From Pleurostoma richardsiae (Eukaryota; Ascomycota; Sordariomycetes; Calosphaeriales; Pleurostomataceae), in NCBI GenBank assembly GCA_030052745.1, contig JANBVO010000023.1:248001-312000 (forward strand): DNA of 64,000 bases. The letters run 5' to 3'. The position numbers were made by a program, and so were the translations under genes. Positions 56,535 through 64,000 of this stretch are shown here, in pieces. The notes beneath the pieces were generated by a model that was not told the origin of the DNA, made no database searches, and was given only the letters and a program-made list of their open reading frames with translations. Positions within the stretch are counted from its first letter, which is position 1. Each line of letters begins with the position of its first letter.

Positions 56535-58012
56535 TTACCTCTTCTTCCCCTTCCGCTTCCCGCTCTTCCCCTGCTTCTGCTGCGGCTGGCTGCCCGTGGC
56601 CTTGCCGCCGTTGCCGCTCAGGTCCTCGACCGACTTGTCCAGCAGCTCGAAGCCGTCAGAACCCGTCGTGCTGGGTGTGCGCTTGCCGGGCTCCTCCGAG
56701 TCGTCCGTGTCGGCCCCCGCGACCTCCTTAAAGTCGTGGCCCGGCGCCGCCTCCTCCGCTTCCGAGGTGTCCTCCGCGCCGTCCTCCGTCTTGTCCGCGA
56801 GGAGCCGGCCCACACTCAGCTTGTAGACCCAGATGGGCAGGCGGTAAACGGCGGTGTCCTTGATGGTCGGGCAGGGTATCTCGTTAGGCTGTTTGGGTTC
56901 AGTTAGTCGCAGGTATTAGAAAAGGTGTGACCGGCTGGTTAAGGGGATCATACGTCAAGCAGGAACTCCTCCACGTTACCGTCCTCGTCCTCCTGCTCCA
57001 GGTACACGTCGCCGAGCGAGTCCACCACTAGGACCTTGCCGTTCTCCGCGACGACGCGCTTCTTCGCGCCCGTGGGCCCACTCGCCGCGGGAGTCGGTGT
57101 CGCCGTACCGGATCCAGCAGCAGTGGCGCCGGCCCTCCTTGCCCTGCGGACCGGCCTGCCCTCGTCCCTGGCCTCGCGCTTCGTCTCGCGCTCCTGCATG
57201 CGCCTCTGCTTGCGGTTCAGCGGCGCCTGCGGCCGCCCCTCGTCCTCGGCTGGGATCTGCGGCGCGGGGGCCGGCGCGGCATCCACGCCGGGGATGCCGA
57301 GGTTCTCACCCCAGGCAGCATGCCGCGCGAACTTGATGTACCGGCCGACGAACTCTCTTTGACGCTTCCAGCTCATGTACAGGGCGAGGTAGTGCGCGCC
57401 GCCGCCGGCGAACAGGAAAAGGCCGGCGACGACCGTGCCCAGGCCGGGGCGGTAGCGGCTGTAGTAGTAGCCCGTGCCCTTCCAGACGGGGAACCCGTTG
57501 GCGAGGAAGTGGTCGTAGCGCTCGCGCCCGGCCCCGCGCAGGATGTTGGCCACGATGGACAGGCGCGCCTGCCGGTCGGAGGCGGCCTTGACGGCGGCGC
57601 GGACCTCGGCCGCGCTGGGCGCCCTGGTGACGTGGGTGCCCGGCTTTCCGCCCTTCTTGGCCTTGCGGGCCTTGGTGCGCTCCGCGGCGAGCTGCTGCTT
57701 GGCCTTGTCCGGGTGCAGAGAGCGCGACTTCTTGCGGTAGGCGCGGTTGATGTCGTCCTGGGAGGCGGTCGGGGGTACGCCGAGGAAGTCGTAGAAGGTC
57801 ATGGTGGGCCCCTCATAGGTGGCAATCTCGTCGCGGAGGCGGAAGATCTCGCTGTCTGCAAGGAGAGAAGGGGTTAGCTATTCTGCGAGGGCTTCTTCTC
57901 TGACGCTGTGGGTGACCTAGGCGGCGGGCAGAAACTTACCCTCCTTGGTCCATGCTGAGACCAGGGGAGTCACGGCGGCCAAGAGCCCGATGGAGAGTAC
58001 TGAGAGCTTCAT
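56535..58012 (-). CDS. ERJ5: Endoplasmic reticulum J-domain protein ERJ5
   Basis: Erj5 is a type I ER membrane J protein that supports BiP/Kar2-dependent folding. Exons 58012-57940, 57855-56954 and 56888-56535 give 442 aa with closing phases. A signal peptide spans residues 1-20 (MKLSVLSIGLLAAVTPLVSA). The J domain starts at about 43 (TFYDFLGVPPTASQDDINRA), has HPD at 72-74 and then a long Lys/Ala-rich insertion (about 77-125) before the last helix (RYDHFLANGFPVWKG). A membrane helix follows at about 163-184 (LGTVVAGLFLFAGGGAHYL). The cytosolic part is Arg/Gln-rich with GRPQAPLNRKQRRMQERETK, then PNEIPCPTIKDTAVYRLPIW, a conserved Erj5 block encoded at the start of exon 3, and an acidic/Lys-rich tail. 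The divergent partner gene is PRA1, 2.75 kb away. Confident by architecture and motif order. Confidence 0.9.
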
Positions 58013-58087
58013 AATCGCATCATCGGTGGAAGACGTCTAAGTAAACAGGTTTGGGAGAGGCGTTTGTTGTGCGCAACTCGGGTGAGC

Positions 58088-58104
58088 TAGGTAGGTAGGT
58101 AGGT
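58088..58104. repeat. TAGG tandem repeat
   Basis: Four TAGG units plus T, about 75 bp upstream of the ERJ5 start codon. Confidence 0.8.
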
Positions 58105-59189
58105 GTAGGGCTCTGTAGAATCTGTGTGATGAAGCTTTTGGTGCCAGCTGTCGTCAAGGAGAAAGAGTAACTGCGCCGTGCATAGTATTCCGGGTACTCG
58201 CAATAGGAAATGTCCAGTGATAGGTGAATAATACGACTTAAAGGAAGATATCTCAGAAGAGAGACGCCTGTTCCCCTTCAGGATATATGACGTGCAGTCG
58301 CCGGTCTTCACTTTTGGTAAATCGAAGTGAAAGCGTGTCGCCAACATCAAAACGGAGCGAGCCTACCTAATTTGGAAGCTTGCGGCCCGCAACTTTTTGT
58401 CGGCAGGTGCCAGCCAGCCGGCTCTAGACAACCCTACCGCGATGGTGAAACGAACCCCTGACTCGTGGCCAGAACGGTCTACCAGAGTTGAACACATTCG
58501 CTGTCCACATTAAGATGCGTGCCTCAAGAAGACCATACGAATCGTCATCGACATCAGGATGGAGGTCATACTCGTCCTATAATAGCCTGCACGTTGTCCT
58601 GATGGGGTGTTATCCAAGGAGGAAGAGGCCAGTGATACTGCTACCCCGTATCATACTACCTAAATGCCTACACATGCCTTGACTTTTTGTTTCTCGTTAT
58701 ACAAGAACTACGCCTATAAGTCCCAGCTGCAAGCAGTTGCAAGACGGTTGCCTGGCTTGGGAGAATATTCTGTGTGATTGAAGGTAGCAGTAGAGACCGC
58801 AAGTTATACCTTAGGCGTCAACGGCTGTAAGAACCTCGTACCGCCTCACATGTATGCTTTTCAGTATATGCGCATGAGCGCGACCAGGCCGAGCGGCGGG
58901 ATTCTGTTTTGGAAGAGGCCTAACAGCAGCAAATGACCAGAGGAACACGTCTCTCTGTTCTGCTTACTGTGAAAGCAAGGAGCCTTCAGAATGCATGGGA
59001 ATGACGAACGGAAGCCAAGCCAGCAACAAGCGAGACGGACGACCAGAAGCCTTATCTGATATTTATATGATTCTCTCACAGACATCGGCAAGTCAACTCG
59101 GTCGCACCTGCCGCGGAAGGGTGATAGATTCCTAAGGAAAGCACAGCACGGAACGCTTGAGAGTTGGGAGCGAAGAGATCACTGCTGGA

Positions 59190-59708
59190 ATGGCCGCTGC
59201 AAAAGAGGCTGCTCTGTTGGCATCCAGAGGACTGGCCAGAGCTGTCTCAGGGTCCTCACCACAGGCATGCGCCGTGAGACAGTCTGGCCTGCTCGGGCTA
59301 AGCCGCGAGTTTTACCACGAGGTAAAGAGCAGCTTGTCAGGAATGCGCCCCGTAATATTACGCGGTCTACCACTCGCGTTAGCTCTCTGCAACAGGATGA
59401 TAAGGATGTCAGCGTCACGACTCACTACTGCAACAGCCTCTGGTGTTCGAGTGCCTGCCATGCGGAATATTCCAGGGATACGGCGGCATTCAATAGTTAA
59501 CTTGAACAAATTGTTTGGAATGAGCCAGAGAGGCGAAGATTGGGCAGGAATGGCGGCTGCTTCTCCTCCGCCAATAATGGCCGCCATTATCCGCCTTACC
59601 TTCCCCCTCTCGTGGGTAAATGTAGGATGCTCGACGGTGCCTGACCTGCATTTCGACTTCTGGGAAACTCCCTGCGCGTTGAGCGAAAGCCTGGCTCACC
59701 GTGCATAA
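59190..59708 (+). other. Unassigned open frame, doubtful gene
   Basis: A frame of 172 residues from the ATG at 59190, with an Ala/Arg/Ser-rich start (MAAAKEAALLASRGLARAV) and no domain I know. The minus strand is also open over much of the same DNA (59312-59587 and 59490-59699), with similar lack of recognisable domains. Neither strand shows a convincing splice structure. It could be an unstructured spacer, a young gene or a degraded insertion; I do not call it a gene. Confidence 0.2.
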
Positions 59709-59910
59709 GCTCTAGCTGGCTCCGAAAGAAGTTGCCGGCCTCAAGTGGTTCGCATCTTCCCCACGGCCCACGGACAAGTCATCCGGCAGATATACTAAGG
59801 TGCGGTAACCAAGTAGGGCGGGCGGGCGTGCAGAAAAGCAAAAGGCGGTCTCTTTTGGCTTGACCTGGTCTGCATTTCACTTACCGTTTCTCCTCCCGAT
59901 CTGCATATAG

Positions 59911-59959
59911 TCTCTTTCCTTCTTTCTCTTTTCTCTTTCTCTCCCTTTTCCTCTCTTTT
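59911..59959 (+). promoter_or_regulatory. CT tract at probable PRA1 transcription start region
   Basis: 49 nt almost wholly of C and T on the sense strand, about 0.8 kb before the PRA1 ATG. In filamentous fungi such tracts usually lie just upstream of transcription starts; the role here is inferred. Confidence 0.45.
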
Positions 59960-60494
59960 GCGACATACTACACTACCTCCGCCCTATGTTCTCCCTCCGC
60001 GAGAGGAGGTCGAGAGAAAGGGGGGGAAGATTCGTCTTCTGAGCGATTGTACGATACGAGAAGGACACGACAAGCAGAGCGAGCAGCAGCGCGGGGGACA
60101 GCAAAGCTTCCGATAGGCCGGCCAGGGCTCCTTGGATCCGACCAGGGGTTCTCCACGGCGCTGGATCTGCCTGTGCCCTGTCAATCCCTCGACAACCGGC
60201 TCCGAGAGCCTCTCACAGCGGACGACGACTTGTCGCAATTCTTCCTGAGATATCAGGGCATTCTGTTGTTGCCTCTCCTTGTCCTCCTCGCCACGAGAGT
60301 CTCACCTCTTACGACAAGAGACTGCAGCCTGATTCTGTCCGCCCAAGGTGCAGCATAGCCAATTGCGCGCCAGTCTCTTTCGGTCTAATCAAAGAAACGG
60401 CATTGCCCCTTGTCTCACCTCCTGAGTTACCCGAATGCCTCGGTGCCTACCCACCATACGCGTGTTCGCTCGTATCCACTTAACCGACAGACCG

Positions 60495-60567
60495 GTAAGT
60501 CGCTCCCCCTGCTTACCAAAAATAAAATTCAATTGTTCCTCCAGCTAAGCTTTCGCGTTCCTAACAG
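60495..60567 (+). other. Probable 5' UTR intron of the PRA1 gene
   Basis: 73 nt with a GTAAGT donor and a CTAACAG acceptor, between the CT-tract leader and the ATG at 60764. Inferred from splice signals only. Confidence 0.45.
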
Positions 60568-60763
60568 ATCTCAATATTAGCCCAGATTCTCCTGAACTCA
60601 ATACGCGTCCTTTCTCCGGCTTTCACCTTCTCAAACTCTCACACCTCTCCCTCTCCTCTATAACCCGCTGCATCATTCACCTCTCCTGCCACGCCTCATC
60701 TCGCGTCGCGCAAGATCCTACAGCCGTGCTCTCAACCTCGCAAACGCCATCTCCCTCTCAAGC

Positions 60764-61294
60764 ATGGCTCGCATACAGATCCCGCTCGACGCTCTGACGT
60801 CCCGCCTGAACCTGCAGGAACGCTTCTCAAGTGTTCGATCTAGCTCTGTCGCAAACAGGTTTTCTAACCTGCGACCTGTCTCTGAGTTCCTCGATGTCAA
60901 GCGCCTCTCCAAGCCTGCAAACTTCGCCGAGATGCAGTCGCGCGTCAACTACAACCTCAGCCACTTCTCAAGCAATTATGCCGTTGTCTTTGTCATGCTC
61001 TGCATCTACGCCCTTCTCACGAACCCGTGGCTGCTGTTCGACATCATCTTTGTCGTCGCGGGTATGTACCTCATCGGCAAGCTCGACGGCCGCGACCTTG
61101 AGATCGGCCAGCAGCGCATCAGCCCGTCGCAGCTGTATACCGGTCTCTACGTCATCGCGATTCCGATCGGTCTGATCTCTTCGCCCTTCACCACCATCCT
61201 GTGGCTGATTGGCGCCAGCGGCGTGGTCATCCTTGGCCACGCTGCCATGATGGATAAGCCACTGGAGGAGGCTTTTTCCGGGGAGGCGGTCTAG
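60764..61294 (+). CDS. PRA1 family protein (prenylated Rab acceptor, Yip3-like)
   Basis: PRA1/Yip3 proteins are small Golgi/ER membrane proteins that bind prenylated Rab GTPases and help their membrane delivery. The single exon encodes 176 aa, the usual size. A basic, Ser/Arg-rich N-terminus (residues 1-60) contains RPVSEFLDVKRLSKPANFAE, the family's typical pre-helix block. It is followed by RVNYNLSHFSSNYAVVFVML and then two long hydrophobic hairpins: about 72-105 (VVFVMLCIYALLTNPWLLFDIIFVVAGMYLI) and about 125-160 (LYTGLYVIAIPIGLISSPFTTILWLIGASGVVILGHAAMM, given with omission). The short tail ends EEAFSGEAV. The start is the ATG at 60764 in the context AAGCATGGC. The charged protein gene starts 240 bp downstream on the same strand. 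Confidence 0.9.
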   Translation: MARIQIPLDALTSRLNLQERFSSVRSSSVANRFSNLRPVSEFLDVKRLSKPANFAEMQSRVNYNLSHFSSNYAVVFVMLCIYALLTNPWLLFDIIFVVAGMYLIGKLDGRDLEIGQQRISPSQLYTGLYVIAIPIGLISSPFTTILWLIGASGVVILGHAAMMDKPLEEAFSGEAV

Positions 61295-61533
61295 GTGGTC
61301 GGCCGCGAGCTCCCAAACGTTCGCCCCAATGGGGAAGACCATCGAGGCGCGGGCGGAGGGAATACACGGAGCGCGCTGACTTTTTGCATGAGCTGTGGGG
61401 TAATGGGGGCCGGCTCGTCGAGGAACTCGACAGCGGCGAGGAGACTGATACACAGGGCGTTGGCTTGGCTTCTGGAAACACACGATTTGTTAGCGATCCA
61501 CTTCATTTCACGGGTATAGACTTGGGCGAAGGC
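61295..61533. other. Short spacer, PRA1 / charged protein gene
   Basis: 239 bp only, unusually short for two tandem fungal genes. The second gene's frame is open without Met back to about 61384, so an upstream spliced exon overlapping this spacer is possible. Confidence 0.45.
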
Positions 61534-62691
61534 ATGTCTCGATCACGGAGGGCGTACACTTACGAGCCATCGGAGGACGACGATGAAGACTCCTCCGACC
61601 ACTCAGATTCAGAGGGATCCAGTGGCCAAGCACAGATCCTTATGAAGGAAAAGGAGGAGGCTCTGATCGAGTCAGCGCTGCGCAGGATAAAAAGGGCCCA
61701 GGCCAAGGGCAAGAAGGAGGTGAAGCTCAACAAGGAAGAACTGGCGGCTCTGGAACGGCGGAGGAAACGAATGCAGGAAGAGTCCCGTGGCAGTACCTCT
61801 AGTGGAAGCGAGCGGAGGAAGCGCAAGGAGCAGCGCTTTGCTGTCCCAATCTCGCAACTGGAGCCTACTTCGCGGAAGAGGCGGGGAGTGGCGCCATCTC
61901 CGGAGGACGTCTTGCCACGGCATGCCTCTGCAGAAGCCCTGAATCGCCCGCGAGATCAACCTGTCTATCCTCCGATGGGCTACTTCCCGCCACCTTCTGC
62001 GACGCGCACTCGGCCTCGCTCGGTCACATCATCCTCTCAACGTCCTCCGAGCCGCGACCCGAATCTCGGTCAAGGTTCATCGCCTTTTCGATATTCCTAT
62101 GCGCAGCCCGACTCGCAATCCTCTCTGCGCCATGTCTCGGACACAGCAGCAAGGCCCCGCTCCTCGCGCGGCCCTCTTCCTTACGAGGAGGCATGGGTAC
62201 CAAATCACAACCTCACCGTTCCGCCGCCGCCCGTCACAGGCTCCCGTCAATCTCTTCCTGTCGACCCTTTTCAATACATGACGGGTGACTCGCGTGCGCC
62301 GTACCCCACTGGCGCTGGAGCCACAACTCGCCGTTACGTATCAGGTCCTGCCGGGGACACAACGGGTGCTTATGTGAACAGCATCCCTCGCGGGACCCCC
62401 CCTGCTGCAGCTAGGGGCGGCAGGACCTCGAGGCGCGTCACCCCGGAGGAGACAAGTGAGGAGGATACTGAGGAAGACGAGCAGACCTCGGACGACGACC
62501 TCGACCAGGGCGCTCGTGTCGTTACTACCGACTCGAGCCGCTCTCGAGGCCGTGAGGAGATCCTTGTCGAAGTTGAGCGAAAGCAGACACCGGAGCCTGA
62601 GCCATCGAAGCCTAAGAAGTCCTCTGGCTCTTCGCCTTCTAAGAGAAAGGGCCTGAGAAGCAGTCCTGCACGGAGGAGAAAGGGGAAATGA
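61534..62691 (+). CDS. Highly charged low-complexity protein, unknown
   Basis: 385 aa from the ATG at 61534 (MSRSRRAYTYEPSEDDDEDSS). An acidic serine cluster (about 12-35) precedes a strongly predicted charged helix (about 42-95: MKEKEEALIESALRRIKRAQAKGKKE and KEELAALERRRKRMQEE, given with a gap). A basic Ser/Arg region follows. Residues about 150-330 are Pro/Ser/Tyr/Arg-rich and disordered. The C-terminus alternates acidic (EETSEEDTEEDEQTSDDDLD) and basic (RKGLRSSPARRRKGK) stretches, as in chromatin or RNA-associated proteins. No domain is recognised. The frame continues upstream to 61384 without an ATG, so the 5' end may contain a further exon. A minus-strand frame overlaps but has a less protein-like composition. 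Confidence 0.68.
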   Translation: MSRSRRAYTYEPSEDDDEDSSDHSDSEGSSGQAQILMKEKEEALIESALRRIKRAQAKGKKEVKLNKEELAALERRRKRMQEESRGSTSSGSERRKRKEQRFAVPISQLEPTSRKRRGVAPSPEDVLPRHASAEALNRPRDQPVYPPMGYFPPPSATRTRPRSVTSSSQRPPSRDPNLGQGSSPFRYSYAQPDSQSSLRHVSDTAARPRSSRGPLPYEEAWVPNHNLTVPPPPVTGSRQSLPVDPFQYMTGDSRAPYPTGAGATTRRYVSGPAGDTTGAYVNSIPRGTPPAAARGGRTSRRVTPEETSEEDTEEDEQTSDDDLDQGARVVTTDSSRSRGREEILVEVERKQTPEPEPSKPKKSSGSSPSKRKGLRSSPARRRKGK

Positions 62692-63130
62692 GATGTCTCC
62701 AGAATCGGGTACGTGGGATGAGAGTTGCGCAAGGCGGGATCGTGCACGCCTCCCTCAAGAGCAAAAGCACGAGTTTATACCCTGGATTGTATGCATTGAT
62801 AGACTAGTATGGGACTTTTAATAAGGACATGGGTTCTGGCTTAGTCTTTTGGCACTTTGTGTGCCACATTCTCTGCTGAATGAATGTGATGCTGTCTTGT
62901 TTCTTCACCTTGCCAGGTTGCACAACTACATGGATTGAGTCGATCGAGATAGTGTGTATGTATCATACCGCTCTTACTGGAACCTGAAACGCCTATAGAT
63001 GGATATATCGAACAGAAAGTGTGGTCTCCGGACAATGGGAATCAGGGAACGTCTTCGAATCATAATAGCCAGCCCCCCGGCTCTCCGTACCTCCTTCCCG
63101 CCGCCCACAACAACCATTTCCATAGCCCAT
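62692..63130. other. Convergent spacer
   Basis: 0.44 kb between two 3' ends; AT-richer; nothing recognised. Confidence 0.5.
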
Positions 63131-63934
63131 CTAAAGCCACTTCCCGATATTGCTCATGAGCCCGTCCCCCCAGCCGCCTCCCACGTCCCTCTCCATCCTC
63201 CTCCTCTCCCACTGCAGGCCGCCGTCCCTGCCCCTCTCCATGCTCACGCTGGCAGCCCCGCCCCCGAGCCCGCCGGCCATGCGCACCGCCTCGCCGACGA
63301 GGCCGATGCCATCGCCGGACATGGCGCGGGCGCCGACGCCCAGCATGCGCTCGAGGCCGGCGGGCATGCGCAGGCCGAAGCGGGCCAGCAGCGCGGTCAG
63401 GGCGCCGCCGGTGATGAGGGGCAGCACGGCGAGCATGAAGACCTTGACGGGGTGGCGCTTGGCGTAGTAGACGAGGTCGCGCAGGAGGCGCTTGAGCTTC
63501 TTCCAGGTGCGGGCCATGAAGGAGGGGCGCGGGGAGCGCTTGTAGTAGGAGGGGCGGCCTGTTACGGGGGAGTAAGATAGTCAGCAGGTCTGCCAACATT
63601 GGAACAACGGAGAGGAGAGGTCGGCAGAGGCAAGTACCGGTGGGCGGGAGAACGTACCGAAGCCGAAGAAGCTCGACCGGCTGGCGTTGGGGAGGCTGAA
63701 GAAGCTGCCGCGGCTCGAGTTGTGCTTGTGGTGGCTGCTGTCGCCGCCGAAGATGGACGCCGCGATGCCGGCAGCGCTGGCGCCGCTGGCGTGGCGGGTC
63801 CGGGAGCGGGAGCGGGAGCGCGACTTGGAGCGCGAGGACTTGTGGTGATGCTTGTGCTTGCTGCTGCTGTGCTTGGAGTGGTGCGAGGACCGCCGCGAGA
63901 TGACGGAGCCGCCGTCCCAGTCAAAGAAGCCCAT
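63131..63934 (-). CDS. Basic Ser/His/Lys-rich protein with a C-terminal hydrophobic segment, unknown
   Basis: Exons 63934-63658 and 63558-63131 give 234 aa with a 99-nt intron (GTACGT donor, CAG acceptor) and closing phase. The protein opens MGFFDWDGGSVISRRSS. A Lys/His/Ser/Arg-rich disordered region (about 18-60) follows, with repeated SRSRSR. Next come FFSLPNASRSSFFGFG and, in exon 2, RPSYYKRSPRPSFMARTWKKLKRLLRDLVYYAKRHPVK (given in part), a basic amphipathic segment. It sits directly before a hydrophobic helix at about 131-152 (FMLAVLPLITGGALTALLA). The Gly/Met-rich end (LGGGAASVSMERGRDGG) is polar. Small Ser/His-rich fungal proteins with the same WDGG start and hydrophobic segment look familiar, but I cannot name a function. 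The divergent neighbour lies beyond the window. Confidence 0.72.
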
Positions 63935-64000
63935 TGTGATCGGCGGTCGCTTGCTGGCCTTCGCGTGCCTGGGCCGTGCGGAGGTCGTTGACCACGAGGT

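Larger units (their letters stand above)
58013..60763. other. Divergent region between ERJ5 and the PRA1 gene
   Basis: 2.75 kb. It holds the ERJ5 promoter at left, with a TAGG tandem (58088-58104). A questionable frame lies at 59190-59708. At right are a long CT tract (59911-59959), a probable 5' leader of about 0.8 kb and a likely 5' UTR intron (60495-60567) of the PRA1 gene. Confidence 0.5.

Noticed and set aside
57320-57877. 185-codon plus-strand frame
   Set aside because: Antisense to ERJ5 exon 2, which has a signal peptide, J domain and membrane helix.
60047-60358. 103-codon frame in the PRA1 leader
   Set aside because: Begins with TTG rather than ATG and lies in a probable untranslated leader.

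Overview
The window looks like nuclear chromosomal DNA of a filamentous ascomycete (Pezizomycotina, most likely Sordariomycetes). The support is short GT-AG introns of roughly 45-80 nt with CTAAC/CTAAT-like branch sites, moderately GC-rich exons, pyrimidine-rich leaders, gene-free gaps of 0.3-5 kb, and fungal families such as a Zn2Cys6 regulator, a UstYa-like (DUF3328) oxidase, a 2EXR protein, a fungal CorA-like protein and a BEM3-type RhoGAP. I recognise no tRNA, rRNA, CRISPR array, intact transposon or bacterial-type operon. All exon models were built by hand from frame, splice consensus and protein similarity recalled from memory.

Layout, 0-14 kb: the 3' part of TEL2 (+), COX17 (+, three exons), a small coiled-coil gene (-) divergent from PXR1 (+), a possible small four-helix membrane protein (+), a BTB/POZ protein (+) and a ten-exon CorA-like membrane protein with an Arg/Ser-rich N-terminus (+, 1276 aa). 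14.1-18.3 kb has no gene I can support. 18.3-30.1 kb: a serine-rich protein with RRxS sites (+), a Zn2Cys6 transcription factor (-) and a 1531-aa PX-PH-RhoGAP BEM3-like protein (-) whose start lies two exons upstream of its long main frame. 30.1-35.0 kb is a second gene-poor block. 35-45 kb: a solitary UstYa-like oxidase (+), a three-exon BTB-like protein (-), a thioredoxin-PITH protein (+) and a 2EXR protein (+). 47-64 kb: an MFS transporter (+), a proline/arginine-rich protein whose start codon appears to be split by an intron (+), a J-domain protein (-), a protein of unknown function (+), the ER J-protein ERJ5 (-), a PRA1 family protein (+), a charged low-complexity protein (+) and a basic, Ser/His-rich membrane-anchored protein (-).

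Most genes are unlinked housekeeping or regulatory functions: telomere and checkpoint kinase assembly, copper delivery to cytochrome oxidase, rRNA processing, polarity signalling, ER folding and vesicle traffic. The only secondary-metabolism-type gene is the UstYa-like one, and no cluster partners are visible. I found no clearly novel system. The best leads are the split start codon at 50.46/50.59 kb, the stopless in-frame intron just before the CorA membrane helices, the orphan UstYa homologue, and recurrent ACCTAGGT/AGGTACCT palindromes in the spacers.
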